Of a stretch of 64,000 nucleotides of DNA, positions 15,942-23,872 are shown piece after piece (within the stretch, counting starts at the first letter, position 1; every line of letters begins with the position of its first letter). The notes under the pieces are model-generated. The model was not told the DNA's origin. It did not search any database and worked only from the letters and a program-made list of their open reading frames with translations. Location of the stretch: positions 1-64,000 of the forward strand of contig CAZXLK010000001.1 in NCBI GenBank assembly GCA_964641775.1, written 5' to 3'. The position numbers were made by a program, and so were the translations under genes. This stretch comes from CAIPFQ01 sp964641775. Its GTDB lineage: Bacteria > Chlamydiota > Chlamydiia > Chlamydiales > SM23-39.

Positions 15942-16075
15942 TACAGAGAAAAAAAATCAAATCTATCCTCTGTGGTATCTATCTCTGTGGTGAAATATTC
16001 TAAAAGGCTTTAAGAGAATAGATTTTTACCAAGAGAGATAGATACCACAGAGAAAAAAATATTTCCTCTGCGGTT
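15942..16075. repeat. CCACAGAG-family palindromes, double copy 2
   Basis: Two degenerate units back to back between converging adk and aconitase genes. The strongest pairing is 15967-15991 with 16027-16052, arms made of CTCTGTGG and CCACAGAG strings joined by ATAGAT. Outer fragments (CTACAGAG, CCTCTGCGGT) are remnants of the partner arms. A T-run follows at about 16073. It probably works as a bidirectional terminator. Confidence 0.75.
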
Positions 16076-16080
16076 TTTTT

Positions 16081-18036
16081 CTATTGCAGGCCGTGCTTGA
16101 TCATGTAATTGATGAGACCGCCTTCCATTAGGACGGCCCGCTCATGATCTGAGACAGGGCATTTCATGGAAAATTCTTTATTTTTGGTTTGGTTGAAGAC
16201 GGTGAAGTCTTTGATCTGTTTGATGGTTTGATGGATGTTGTTCAGGATGAGGATGTCATCTTTATCAATCCCATTCCAATCTTTTTCGTTGGCAAAGAGG
16301 AGGGGCAGGATCCCAAAATTGACCAAATTGGAGCGGTGAATGCGGGCGTAGCTTTTTGCAAGGACTGCCTTGATTCCTAAGTAGCCGGGAGCAAGGGCTG
16401 CATGTTCTCTACTCGATCCTTGGCCATAGTTGGCCCCTGCGACGATGAAGGAACCCGTTTTTTTATGGTGCATCGCTCTGTTGTAGAAACTATCGTCGAT
16501 TTGTGAGAATGTGAATTTGCTAATTTCCGGAATATTGCTTCGAAAAGGCAAAACCTTGGATCCTGCAGGGGAAATCTCATCGGTAGAAATGTTGTTTTCC
16601 AGCTTGAGAAGGACAGGGCCTTGCAGCTTGTCAGACAAAGTATCGAATTTTGGAAGAGGCTGGATATTAGGCCCCCGAATGATTTTGATAGATTTACTAT
16701 CTTTTGGAGGAGGATAAACCAGGTCCGTATCGAGGATGATTTTTGCCGGCTCTTTGTAGCGGGGATATGAAATTTTGAATTTTTTCTCCAAATCTCTTGG
16801 ATCGGTAATTACACCAGTAAGTGCGGAGGCAACAGCAGTTTCAGGGCTGCAAAGATAGACTTTGTCTTCTTTGGTTCCCGATCTTCCGGGAAAATTTCTC
16901 GGCACGGTCCGAAGAGAAATTTTATCTGTTGCAGGAGCCTGCCCCATCCCAATGCAACCATTGCACCCCGCTTGGTGAATTCTTGCCCCTGCTTGCACAA
17001 GCTCTAAAAGATAGCCCAATTTGGTGAGATTTTCTAAAATTTGGCGTGACGATGGATTGATATCCAAAGAAACTCTCTCATGGATTTTTTGATTTTTTAA
17101 AATCATTGCAGGAACGGCAAAATCACGCATTCCCGGATTTGCCGATGAGCCAATCATCACTTGAAATACTTCTTTTCCCGCAACATTTCGCACAGGAACT
17201 ACATTTCCCGGGCTGCTAGGACATGCAATCAATGGAACCAGTTTTGTAAGATCAATTTCGTCATTGAGGTCGTATTTAGCCCCCACATCTGCTTTTAGTT
17301 CTGTCCAATCCTTCACCCTGCCTTGCTGCTTCAAAAAAGCCTTTGTTTGTTCATCGGATGGAAAAACAGTGCCCGTTGCGCCAAGCTCTGCTCCCATATT
17401 TGCAATCACATGGCGATCCATTGCGCTTAAGTGTTTGAGTCCGGGACCGTAATATTCGATGATTTTGCCAATTCCCCCATCGACATTATATCGGCGGAGC
17501 ATTTCCAAAATGACGTCTTTGGCACTGACCCAAGGAGGTAATTTTCCGGTTAACTTAACCCCCATAATTTGGGGCATTTTTACATAAAAGGGCTGCCCAA
17601 TTGCAGCAAGTGCAACTTCTAGCCCTCCCGATCCAATGGCCAGCATTCCCATTGACCCGGCAGCGCAGGTGTGGCTATCTGAGCCAATCAGAAGTTTCCC
17701 CGGTTTTCCAAACCGCTCCATGTGGACCGGATGGCTCACTCCATTTCCCGGAGGACTAAACCAAATTCCATATTTTGCAGCAGATGTCTGCAAGAAAATA
17801 TGATCATCTGCATTTTTAAAATCATTTTGAACAAGATTGTGATCGACATATTGGGCAAAGACTTCTGTTTTAATCCGTTTCACTCCCATGGCATCGAGCT
17901 CCAGCATCACCATGGTTCCCGTCGCATCTTGAGTCAAAGTCTGATCCACTTTTAACCCAATTTCTTCGCCCGGATTCATTTTGCCACTTAAAAGATGGCT
18001 TTCAATCAATTTTTGTGCTACATTCTTCGGTGTCAT
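16081..18036 (-). CDS. Aconitate hydratase
   Basis: About 651 residues, shorter than AcnA or AcnB (about 850-900) and close to the compact Aquifex-type aconitases. Landmarks are LLIGSDSHTCAAGSMGMLAIGSGGLEVA (first cluster Cys), QAGCNGCIGMGQAP (second and third Cys of the 4Fe-4S site), and the swivel domain ISTDEISPAGS and GANYGQGSSREHAA. It converts citrate to isocitrate in the TCA cycle, upstream of the isocitrate lyase at 30-32 kb. I take the ATG at 18036 over a TTG at 18045. The upstream dicarboxylate carrier is separated from it by a 46-bp tandem repeat tract. Confidence 0.93.
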   Translation of the reverse strand: MTPKNVAQKLIESHLLSGKMNPGEEIGLKVDQTLTQDATGTMVMLELDAMGVKRIKTEVFAQYVDHNLVQNDFKNADDHIFLQTSAAKYGIWFSPPGNGVSHPVHMERFGKPGKLLIGSDSHTCAAGSMGMLAIGSGGLEVALAAIGQPFYVKMPQIMGVKLTGKLPPWVSAKDVILEMLRRYNVDGGIGKIIEYYGPGLKHLSAMDRHVIANMGAELGATGTVFPSDEQTKAFLKQQGRVKDWTELKADVGAKYDLNDEIDLTKLVPLIACPSSPGNVVPVRNVAGKEVFQVMIGSSANPGMRDFAVPAMILKNQKIHERVSLDINPSSRQILENLTKLGYLLELVQAGARIHQAGCNGCIGMGQAPATDKISLRTVPRNFPGRSGTKEDKVYLCSPETAVASALTGVITDPRDLEKKFKISYPRYKEPAKIILDTDLVYPPPKDSKSIKIIRGPNIQPLPKFDTLSDKLQGPVLLKLENNISTDEISPAGSKVLPFRSNIPEISKFTFSQIDDSFYNRAMHHKKTGSFIVAGANYGQGSSREHAALAPGYLGIKAVLAKSYARIHRSNLVNFGILPLLFANEKDWNGIDKDDILILNNIHQTIKQIKDFTVFNQTKNKEFSMKCPVSDHERAVLMEGGLINYMIKHGLQ

Positions 18037-18112
18037 TCTTACCAATACGTGAACGCTTGCGCTTGCGTTACCGTTACCGACACGTTACCGAAAAAAATCG
18101 GAAAACGCAAGC

Positions 18113-18250
18113 GCAAACGAAGGGGTCCCCGAAGACGCATCGTCTTTGGGGTAGAAACGCAAACGAAGGGGTCCCCGAAGACGCATCGTCTTTGGGGTAG
18201 AAACGCAAACGAAGGGGTCCCCGAAGACGCATCGTCTTTGGGGTAGAAAC
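18113..18250. repeat. 46-bp tandem repeat, three perfect copies, upstream of aconitase
   Basis: Units at 18113-18158, 18159-18204 and 18205-18250 are identical, followed by a partial fourth (GCAAACG). Each unit contains the palindrome GGGGTCCCC and an 11-base hairpin CCCCGAAGACG/CGTCTTTGGGG with one mismatch. Flanking sequence 18051-18118 holds inverted GCTTGCG/CGCAAGC strings and three GTTACCG repeats. The tract fills the gap between the dicarboxylate carrier and the aconitase start. A related string (GTCTTCGGGGACC) recurs at 46271. Confidence 0.95.
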
Positions 18251-18266
18251 GCAAACGTTCGCGGGT

Positions 18267-19664
18267 TTACCAAAGGCCGAGGATTTTCCACCAAAGTCCG
18301 CCGACGAGCATCCAGATGACGATATTGATAAAGCCGACAATGGCGCCCACTTTCCACCACTGGCCAATGGTTACATAACCTGCGCCAAAAAGAATGGGGG
18401 CAGGACCGGATGCATAATGAGTGAGGCCGCCAAAAAGACTGCTAAAAAATCCAAGGACTAAAGCGGCAAGCTCAAGAGGCGTTCCTAAAGCAATAGCAAC
18501 AATAAGAAAAGGGCTATACATGGCGGTAATTTGGCCCACATTGCTTGCAAAAAGATAATGGGCATAAAAATAGATCAGGGCAATGATCGAAAATCCAATG
18601 ATCCATTCAAAGCCGGCAACCTGCCCTACTACTAAGTCGCTAAACCAGGTGCTAAAGCCAAATTTATTTAAATATAAAGGCAAAGTTACTAGCGTTGCAA
18701 ACCAAATAAAGGTATTCCAGGCGCTTTTCTCTTCCAAGATGTCTTTGAGATTCAAAACCCCGGTGATCAGCAAAATGGAAAGCCCCGCCATCGCCGCAAT
18801 GGTAGGTTTTACACCAATAAAACTTCCGGCAATCCATAAAACGATCAAAAGAAAAAATGTTCCCAGCATGATCCATTCTTTGGATTTCATCTTACCCATC
18901 TTTTTGAGCCTTTCACGGGCCATATCGCGCGCATGCGGCGTTTTGCGGATCGTTGGATTGACAAGGCGGAAAATGACGTAAGGGACTACAGCTAAACTAA
19001 TGAGTCCGGGAACAATTGCAGCTGAGGCCCATCCGATCCAGGTAAGCTCGATTCCATGGCTTTTGGCAAGTTCGGCAATGAGGGGGTTTCCGGCCATAGA
19101 AGTTAAAAACATCGCGGATGTAATTGCCAATCCTTGAAATGCAGATAAAGTTAAAAATGCCCCCATTTTCGGATCGTGAGCGCTTCCTGTAAAAATATCT
19201 GCCAAAGATTTTAAAAGCGGGTAAATGATCCCCCCTCCCCTTGCCGTGAGGCTTGGGATAAGCGGCGCAATCACAAGATCTGTAGCCACAAGACCATATC
19301 CAAGCCCTAAACTATTCTTTCCGATCAAGCTCATGATATTATATGCGATCCGATTCCCAAGTCCCGATGCTATGAATCCCCGAGAAATAAAAAATGCGAA
19401 AACAACAAGCCAAACGACATCATTGCTAAACCCGCTAAAGGCCTGCTCAAACGTCAAAGTGTGGGTCAAAATAGCAGCAGTAAGAGAAAAAATCGTAATG
19501 ACTGCCATGGGAAAAGGCTTCAAGATGATGCCGAAAATGGTCGCTGCAAAAATAGCAAAAAGATGCCAAGCCTGAGGTGTTAAACTATCCGGAGCAGGCA
19601 AAAACCATAAGATGACCCCAACTGCTAACGTTATCGCAAAAGAAATCGCATTTTTCTTATTCAT
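18267..19664 (-). CDS. DASS-family dicarboxylate / 2-oxoglutarate-malate-type transporter
   Basis: 465 residues with about 12-13 membrane segments. It matches the DASS/CitT group: FFISRGFIASGLGNRIAY, a conserved SLTARGGGIIYPLLKSLA (SNT-like region), TSMAGNPLIAEL and the second half GLTHYASGPAPILFGAGYV. Members exchange dicarboxylates, and a homologue is conserved in Chlamydia, where host dicarboxylates feed a TCA cycle. Here it lies upstream of aconitase on the same strand, consistent with co-expression for TCA input. The transported substrate is inferred. Confidence 0.9.
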   Translation of the reverse strand: MNKKNAISFAITLAVGVILWFLPAPDSLTPQAWHLFAIFAATIFGIILKPFPMAVITIFSLTAAILTHTLTFEQAFSGFSNDVVWLVVFAFFISRGFIASGLGNRIAYNIMSLIGKNSLGLGYGLVATDLVIAPLIPSLTARGGGIIYPLLKSLADIFTGSAHDPKMGAFLTLSAFQGLAITSAMFLTSMAGNPLIAELAKSHGIELTWIGWASAAIVPGLISLAVVPYVIFRLVNPTIRKTPHARDMARERLKKMGKMKSKEWIMLGTFFLLIVLWIAGSFIGVKPTIAAMAGLSILLITGVLNLKDILEEKSAWNTFIWFATLVTLPLYLNKFGFSTWFSDLVVGQVAGFEWIIGFSIIALIYFYAHYLFASNVGQITAMYSPFLIVAIALGTPLELAALVLGFFSSLFGGLTHYASGPAPILFGAGYVTIGQWWKVGAIVGFINIVIWMLVGGLWWKILGLW

Positions 19665-19703
19665 CGGGTTAGATTATAAGCAAAATTTCATTTTTAGGAA
19701 ATA

Positions 19704-19776
19704 ACCACTGAGATAGACACCGCAGAGAAAAAAATTTAAAACTTCTTCCTCCTCTGTGGTATCTATCTCTCAAGGT
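19704..19776. repeat. CCACAGAG-family palindrome, copy 3
   Basis: Arms at 19704-19727 (ACCACTGAG ... ACCGCAGAG) and 19752-19776 are imperfect complements with a central A-run and T/C-rich loop. It separates the RDD-protein gene from the downstream dicarboxylate carrier on the same strand, so if it terminates transcription it would split this run of genes. Confidence 0.75.
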
Positions 19777-19784
19777 GAATTTCT

Positions 19785-20339
19785 TTACCTTTTTGCGTTG
19801 AAATAGAGGATGAAGACGGCGGCGGAGAAAATGGCTGATGTAATGACCCGCCATCTGCCGATAGGCGCATGGGTTACGCTGATACTATCATCGCGATCCC
19901 AGGTCGTGAATTGTAGTGTTTTGAGCCGATAGTAGGCAATGAGAAGACAAAACCCATTGATGATGGGAATCATCATCCCAAGGCCTCTCAGCCATACGTT
20001 GAAACTGCGCTTGACTGCCATTTGAAAGGGAAGCTGAAAACGGCTTCCTTGACGCAATTTGATTTTTAAGAAAAATTTACCAGGCGTTCTGCCCCAAGTA
20101 CTTAAGAAAATTGCTTCAATGGGAATCCAAACAAAAAACTCGAAAGGAATGAAAGATTCCCATTTTCCAAACGGCAAATGACCATGAAAAAAGACCCTTC
20201 CAGCCCATAGAATTAAAAAAAACCAACCATAATCGGTAAAACGGGCAAGAAGCCTCATCCATGGATTTGCTTTGGTGCTATCCTCATTGATAGTTCCGGT
20301 ATGATCGATGATGATTTCAGTAGGATCGATGACTTTCAC
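19785..20339 (-). CDS. RDD-family membrane protein
   Basis: 184 residues. The RDD signature is present: RLLARFTDYGWFFLILW (Arg and Asp in the first helix), then GRTPGKFFLKIKL, with about three or four membrane segments (including IPFEFFVWIPIEAIFL and MIPIINGFCLLIAYYRL). RDD proteins are of poorly known function; some are linked to Na+/H+ antiport. The start is 11 bases from the upstream Sua5 stop, so the pair is likely an operon. Confidence 0.8.
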   Translation of the reverse strand: MKVIDPTEIIIDHTGTINEDSTKANPWMRLLARFTDYGWFFLILWAGRVFFHGHLPFGKWESFIPFEFFVWIPIEAIFLSTWGRTPGKFFLKIKLRQGSRFQLPFQMAVKRSFNVWLRGLGMMIPIINGFCLLIAYYRLKTLQFTTWDRDDSISVTHAPIGRWRVITSAIFSAAVFILYFNAKR

Positions 20340-20349
20340 AAAATCTATT

Positions 20350-21237
20350 TTAATGAGGCGGTTCTTTTTCTGCAGCCATCAAAAGCCGGTTCATCAGCGC
20401 TGCATCTTTTAGAAGATCGGGACTGCAGTCAATTTCAATGACAGCGGCCCCGCTGCGGTCCGCTTTCCGAAACTCCCGATAGAGAGTTTTAGCACTGAGT
20501 TCTCTTAAGATAAAAGGACCTTTAAGCTCTTCTTTTCCCATCACAAGCTTTACAGTGGCCCGAGGCGCATAATGACGGTATTTCATTCCCGGACTGTGGA
20601 AAGAATTGCCTTGGGAAATTGGTTGCTTGATCGCATCTTCGATCTCCTCTTTGGAAATAGATCCGGGACGAAGAAGCTTTGGCTCCTCATCAAGAAGAGA
20701 GATGACAGTCGATTCAATCCCAAGAGAAGAGTCTCCCCCATCTAAAATCAGCGGCACTTTCCCTACTAAATCTTCCAAAACATCAATCGCATTCGTAGGG
20801 CTTGGGCGGCCGGAGAGATTGGCAGATGGTGCAGCTATCGGCTCACCTACTGCCCGGATAAGATCTAAAGCAATTGGATGAGCCGGCATCCGGATAGCTA
20901 TGCTATCTAGTCCTGCAGATACAATGGAGGGAACTTTTAAAGATCTTTTTAGAACAAGGGTCAAAGGACCCGGCCAAAACCTTGCCGCTAGAGTTTCAAA
21001 AAGAGGAGGAAGATCTCGGGATAAAAGGGCTGCATCTTGCAACTTTTCGATATGGACAATCAAAGGGTTATCCGGAGGGCGGTTTTTAATAGCAAAAATT
21101 TTTAATACTGCATCTTGTTGAAAAACAGGGGCTCCCAGTCCATACACGGTCTCCGTTGGGAAAACAATGGGTATCCCCTCTTTTAAAAATTTTGCTGCCA
21201 GATGAATCTCCGATCCGGCTACGATTTCCGTTTTCAT
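20350..21237 (-). CDS. L-threonylcarbamoyladenylate synthase (Sua5/TsaC)
   Basis: 295 residues, with an N-terminal YrdC/TsaC domain and a C-terminal part as in Sua5 proteins. The conserved opening is GIPIVFPTETVYGLGAPVF, followed by KNRPPDNPLIVHI, IAIRMPAHPIA, PIAAPSANLSGRPSPTNA and the link FHSPGMKYRHYAPRA, which is typical of Sua5. It makes threonylcarbamoyl-AMP for t6A modification of ANN-decoding tRNAs. The start ATG follows a region with no clear SD. It heads a minus-strand run into the RDD gene. Confidence 0.92.
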   Translation of the reverse strand: MKTEIVAGSEIHLAAKFLKEGIPIVFPTETVYGLGAPVFQQDAVLKIFAIKNRPPDNPLIVHIEKLQDAALLSRDLPPLFETLAARFWPGPLTLVLKRSLKVPSIVSAGLDSIAIRMPAHPIALDLIRAVGEPIAAPSANLSGRPSPTNAIDVLEDLVGKVPLILDGGDSSLGIESTVISLLDEEPKLLRPGSISKEEIEDAIKQPISQGNSFHSPGMKYRHYAPRATVKLVMGKEELKGPFILRELSAKTLYREFRKADRSGAAVIEIDCSPDLLKDAALMNRLLMAAEKEPPH

Positions 21238-21324
21238 GCTCTATAGGATAGACGGATAAGGGACAAAAGCCAAGCCAAAAGCCAAGCTTTCAAAAAAATC
21301 TAAGACAAGGTAAATGTAGTAACC

Positions 21325-21822
21325 ATGACTATCGACCAATCAAGGGAAAGACCCATAACTTGGTTTAAACCAAGCCACAGGAGCCTTGCCGAACAGGCAG
21401 TTGGCGCCTCCATTTTTTTAACTTTAAGCTGGGCAAGTAGACTCTCTTTCGGGTTTCTGTACATAGACCCGGAGCTTTTTGCCAGCCAAAATGTCCTCCT
21501 TTTTAAACCCGCTTGGATGATCTATCATTTTCTTGCGGCCTGTTCTATCTGGATGCTTTGGAGAAGATATTCGTTAAAAGTCTTAAAGCTAGAACTTGTC
21601 CTTTTTCTCTTCCAGCTTGCCCTTTTGGCTGGCTGGGCAACGAGCTTTTATTTCCAAGGGCCACTTGTGGCGCTAGCCTCGATTATTTTTCTCAACTGCG
21701 GAGCTGTTTTATCTGCCCTTCTCTATTGGAAAAAAGAGCAGATGGCTGGACAATTCACAATTTTACAATTGATGTGGATTTTTTATGTAATGGTAATCAA
21801 CATGTTGGTGTGTGTTTCATGA
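21325..21822 (+). CDS. Probable TspO/MBR-family membrane protein
   Basis: 165 residues with five membrane segments. The pattern matches TspO: KPAWMIYHFLAACSIWMLWRR (TM2), LVLFLFQLALLAGWATSFYF (TM3 with the W-x-x-x-F), then LASIIFLNCGAVLSALLYWKK, and AGQFTILQLMWIFYVMVINMLV (TM5, W and N as in the family). TspO proteins bind porphyrins and haem. It has no aromatic-rich loop as dense as in Rhodobacter TspO, so this is a divergent member. Its stop overlaps the next ATG (ATGA), so it is coupled to a TMEM14 gene. Confidence 0.6.
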   Translation: MTIDQSRERPITWFKPSHRSLAEQAVGASIFLTLSWASRLSFGFLYIDPELFASQNVLLFKPAWMIYHFLAACSIWMLWRRYSLKVLKLELVLFLFQLALLAGWATSFYFQGPLVALASIIFLNCGAVLSALLYWKKEQMAGQFTILQLMWIFYVMVINMLVCVS

Positions 21823-22214
21823 ATAAGGTAAGTTTTTGGTCGATCTTAGTTTACGTGGGTCTTTTAATGGGGCTTGCGGTGTATGGTTTTGTAAAGAGCG
21901 GAAGTTTGGCTTCTCTCATTTCCGGGCTTGTCTTTGGTTTGAGTTTAGGGATTAGCGGCGCTTTGATTATGGCAGGATTTAGAACTGCATTTCATGCATC
22001 CATTGTCATTTTAACTATGATAACGATCGTCTTTTCCTATCGCTTTGCAATTAGCTTTAAATTGATACCGGGAGGGATGGCCTTGCTGAGTTTGAGCCTG
22101 CTCTTTTTTCTTATTTACCAGTTCCGGAAAAACGCGCTTCCGGAGCGGAGCAATCGATATTTTTGTATAAAACATCGATGTATTTTGCCCGATCTAAGCC
22201 AAATTGGGGCATAA
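21819..22214 (+). CDS. TMEM14-family small membrane protein
   Basis: 131 residues from the ATG at 21819, which overlaps the TspO-like stop. Four membrane helices with the family's glycine-rich pattern: AVYGFVKSGSLASLISGLVFGLSLGISGALIMAG. Family members in plants (FAX1) move fatty acids, and animal TMEM14C is linked to mitochondrial porphyrin transport. After the fourth helix the last 35 residues are read antisense to the C-terminus of the superoxide dismutase gene, a 104-base tail-to-tail overlap. A much longer frame starting at 21513 is an out-of-frame extension through the TspO gene. Confidence 0.75.
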   Translation: MNKVSFWSILVYVGLLMGLAVYGFVKSGSLASLISGLVFGLSLGISGALIMAGFRTAFHASIVILTMITIVFSYRFAISFKLIPGGMALLSLSLLFFLIYQFRKNALPERSNRYFCIKHRCILPDLSQIGA

Positions 22215-22725
22215 ACGCATGCTCGAAAACATCCATTACCAAAATTGGGAGCCCTCCAGCCAAATGGCCTAAATCATGCTCATTGATCCATGTATTGATG
22301 AGCTGATTGGACTGCCCGTCAAGATAGAGAACCGACCATCCAATTCCACGGATCATTCCGGTAGCAATAAAATCCTGTTTCCACTGATCAAAACTGCCAA
22401 ATTGTTTGACAATTGTTTGCACAAGAGCCCCTTTTGCATTGGGCTCTCCATAACCTCCCAGATTGCCAAAATAAAGCTCATGCAGCCGCATGCCGTCAAA
22501 TTCCCAACCAAACCTTCTCTTTAGAGCCCCATATTCATAACTTTTCGGATCCGTGCTACCCAGTTTGGCAAGAAGATCGTTAGCATTTTTTACATATCCT
22601 TCATAAAGGGTGAAATGCATTTTCAAAAGCTGATCACTAAAACCCTCCATTCCAATAAGATGAGAATAGTTTTGCGCTGAAAAAGAAAACAGCGTGTTGA
22701 TCAATAAAAGGGCTATAAAAATCAT
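22111..22725 (-). CDS. Exported Fe/Mn superoxide dismutase
   Basis: 204 residues. The N-terminus MIFIALLLINTLFSFSA looks like a Sec signal peptide, followed by an SOD core with the metal ligands His37 (KMHFTLYEGYV), His82 (RLHELYFGNL), Asp165 and His169 (MDVFEHAF). It disproportionates superoxide, here predicted outside the cytoplasm. Most Fe/Mn SODs are cytosolic; an exported one suits defence against host oxidative burst. The start overlaps the stop of the upstream SH2-like gene (ATGA), and the end overlaps the TMEM14 gene by about 100 bases. Confidence 0.9.
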   Translation of the reverse strand: MIFIALLLINTLFSFSAQNYSHLIGMEGFSDQLLKMHFTLYEGYVKNANDLLAKLGSTDPKSYEYGALKRRFGWEFDGMRLHELYFGNLGGYGEPNAKGALVQTIVKQFGSFDQWKQDFIATGMIRGIGWSVLYLDGQSNQLINTWINEHDLGHLAGGLPILVMDVFEHAFMPQFGLDRAKYIDVLYKNIDCSAPEARFSGTGK

Positions 22726-23024
22726 AGCTTTTCCTTCAATGTGGGAATGGAATGGAGTAAACCATCTAAATCCGGGAAATATTTGTAATGGGAAAGATCA
22801 GAGTCGTCCACACAGATCGTCCAACCCTTTTTTGTATGGATCAAAAGCCTCTCTGTGATCTTTTGATGACCTTCGACAAAAGTTAATACCAAGACTTGTA
22901 TGGCCATGTGATTGACTGCCGAGATGTCTCTTGCCGTATCTTCGGCAATTTTATCCGCATCATGGAGCAAATAGGTGCCGACGGGCTTTCCAACAAGTCT
23001 CTTTTCTGCCTCGATTCTATTCAT
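22722..23024 (-). CDS. Single-domain SH2-like protein
   Basis: About 100 residues. The sequence follows the SH2 fold in order: NRIEAEKRL (alpha-A, as in the common xRxEAExLL), KPVGTYLLHDAD (beta-B, the GTFLVRxS position), IQVLVLTFVEGHQKITERLLIH (beta-C/D), KGWTICVDDSD and HYKYFPDLDGLLHSI (as in FPDLxxLVxxY). The invariant phosphotyrosine-binding Arg of beta-B is His here. SH2 domains bind phosphotyrosine and are rare in bacteria outside Legionella-type pathogens. The ATG at 23024 is taken; a TTG at 23042 would add six residues. Its stop overlaps the SOD start. Assignment is by eye. Confidence 0.6.
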   Translation of the reverse strand: MNRIEAEKRLVGKPVGTYLLHDADKIAEDTARDISAVNHMAIQVLVLTFVEGHQKITERLLIHTKKGWTICVDDSDLSHYKYFPDLDGLLHSIPTLKEKL

Positions 23025-23072
23025 AATCTTTTCTATATCCAATTTTTCGACTTATTGCTAGAGTATTTCTTT

Positions 23073-23645
23073 ATGGAAAATACAAATCGCAAATCGGACT
23101 ATCCGATCAATCCTTTGATTTTAAACCGGTGGTCTCCCCGATCAATGACAGCAGAACCGCTTTCTGATGAGGAACTTTTTCCCCTTTTTGAAGCTGCCAA
23201 ATGGGCGCCATCGTCCTACAACGGGCAGCCTTGGCGCATTCTTTATGCAAAAAGAGATACCCCTCATTGGGAAACTCTTTTTAGTTTGCTCATCGAGTTC
23301 AATCAGCAGTGGTGCAAAAACGGTGCAGTCTTGGGACTTTTTTTCTCTCGGACAACCTTTGAAAAAAATAATAAGCCATCCAAGACCCATGCATTTGATG
23401 CAGGAGCTGCCTGGGAAAATCTTTGCCTCGAAGGAGAAACTAGGGGGCTTGTTGTCCATGGAATGGAGGGCTTCGATTATGACAAAGCTGCCCTTCTCAT
23501 CCCAAAGGGACATGAGGTCCATGCGATGTTTGCAGTAGGAAAAAGGGCCCCTAAAGAAAAGCTCCCAAAAGAGATGCAGGAAAGGGAAATGCCGTCGGAT
23601 CGAAAAAAGATCTCAGAATTTATTTATGAAGGGGTCGTAAAATAA
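23073..23645 (+). CDS. Nitroreductase-family flavoprotein
   Basis: 190 residues from the ATG at 23073, after trimming an upstream frame that overlaps the SH2-like gene. It has RWSPRSMTAEPLSDEEL, then EAAKWAPSSYNGQPWRILYA (the FMN phosphate-binding R-S and SxxNxQPW motif), and HAFDAGAAWENLCLEGETRGLVVHGMEGFD. It is an FMN-dependent NAD(P)H oxidoreductase; substrate unknown. It converges on the histone-like gene with a terminator hairpin between. Confidence 0.88.
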   Translation: MENTNRKSDYPINPLILNRWSPRSMTAEPLSDEELFPLFEAAKWAPSSYNGQPWRILYAKRDTPHWETLFSLLIEFNQQWCKNGAVLGLFFSRTTFEKNNKPSKTHAFDAGAAWENLCLEGETRGLVVHGMEGFDYDKAALLIPKGHEVHAMFAVGKRAPKEKLPKEMQEREMPSDRKKISEFIYEGVVK

Positions 23646-23648
23646 AAA

Positions 23649-23677
23649 ATCGAGCAGGCCTCGAGACCTTGCTCGAT
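23649..23677. terminator. Bidirectional intrinsic terminator
   Basis: Arms ATCGAGCA and TGCTCGAT, with GG/CC extending inside, flank a short loop. An A-run precedes the hairpin, so it serves the minus-strand histone-like gene as a U-tract terminator. It lies four bases beyond the nitroreductase stop. Confidence 0.75.
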
Positions 23678-23701
23678 CTAAATATCTGAAGTTTCAGACT
23701 C

Positions 23702-23872
23702 TTACTCAGCAGTTTGCATAACAGAAGCTGATGCGCCTTTGCGTCTTCGGCGTCTTCGTTTTTTCGTAGTTTTTCTAGCTGTTTTGCGTTTTGCTTTTCT
23801 TCTGCCACCTTTGCGAGCTTTTCTCTTAGTCGCCTTTCTTTTTTTGGCAGCTTTTTTTCTGCGTTTCACCAT
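23702..23872 (-). CDS. Histone H1-like chromatin protein
   Basis: 56 residues from the ATG at 23872, which has a perfect AAAGGAGG nearby; a longer frame upstream lacks one. More than half of the residues are Lys or Arg, with repeated KRKA/KKR blocks (RKKAAKKRKATKRKARK), Ala and Gly, and a neutral C-terminus SASVMQTAE. It resembles chlamydial HctB/Hc2-type proteins that condense DNA in elementary bodies, though shorter. It has no acidic residues until the last position. Strong SD suggests high expression. Confidence 0.85.
   Translation of the reverse strand: MVKRRKKAAKKRKATKRKARKGGRRKAKRKTARKTTKKRRRRRRKGASASVMQTAE

Noticed and set aside
18113..18250. Possible CRISPR array
   Set aside because: The units are contiguous and identical with no spacers, and no cas genes are present in the window.
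17995..18367. Several open frames of 60-97 codons on both strands over the 46-bp repeat
   Set aside because: They are the same repeat read in rotating frames, overlap the ends of real genes, and have no SD or family match.
21513..22214. 233-codon frame as one gene
   Set aside because: Its first 102 codons run out of frame through the TspO-like gene. The ATG at 21819 overlapping the TspO stop gives a clean TMEM14 protein.
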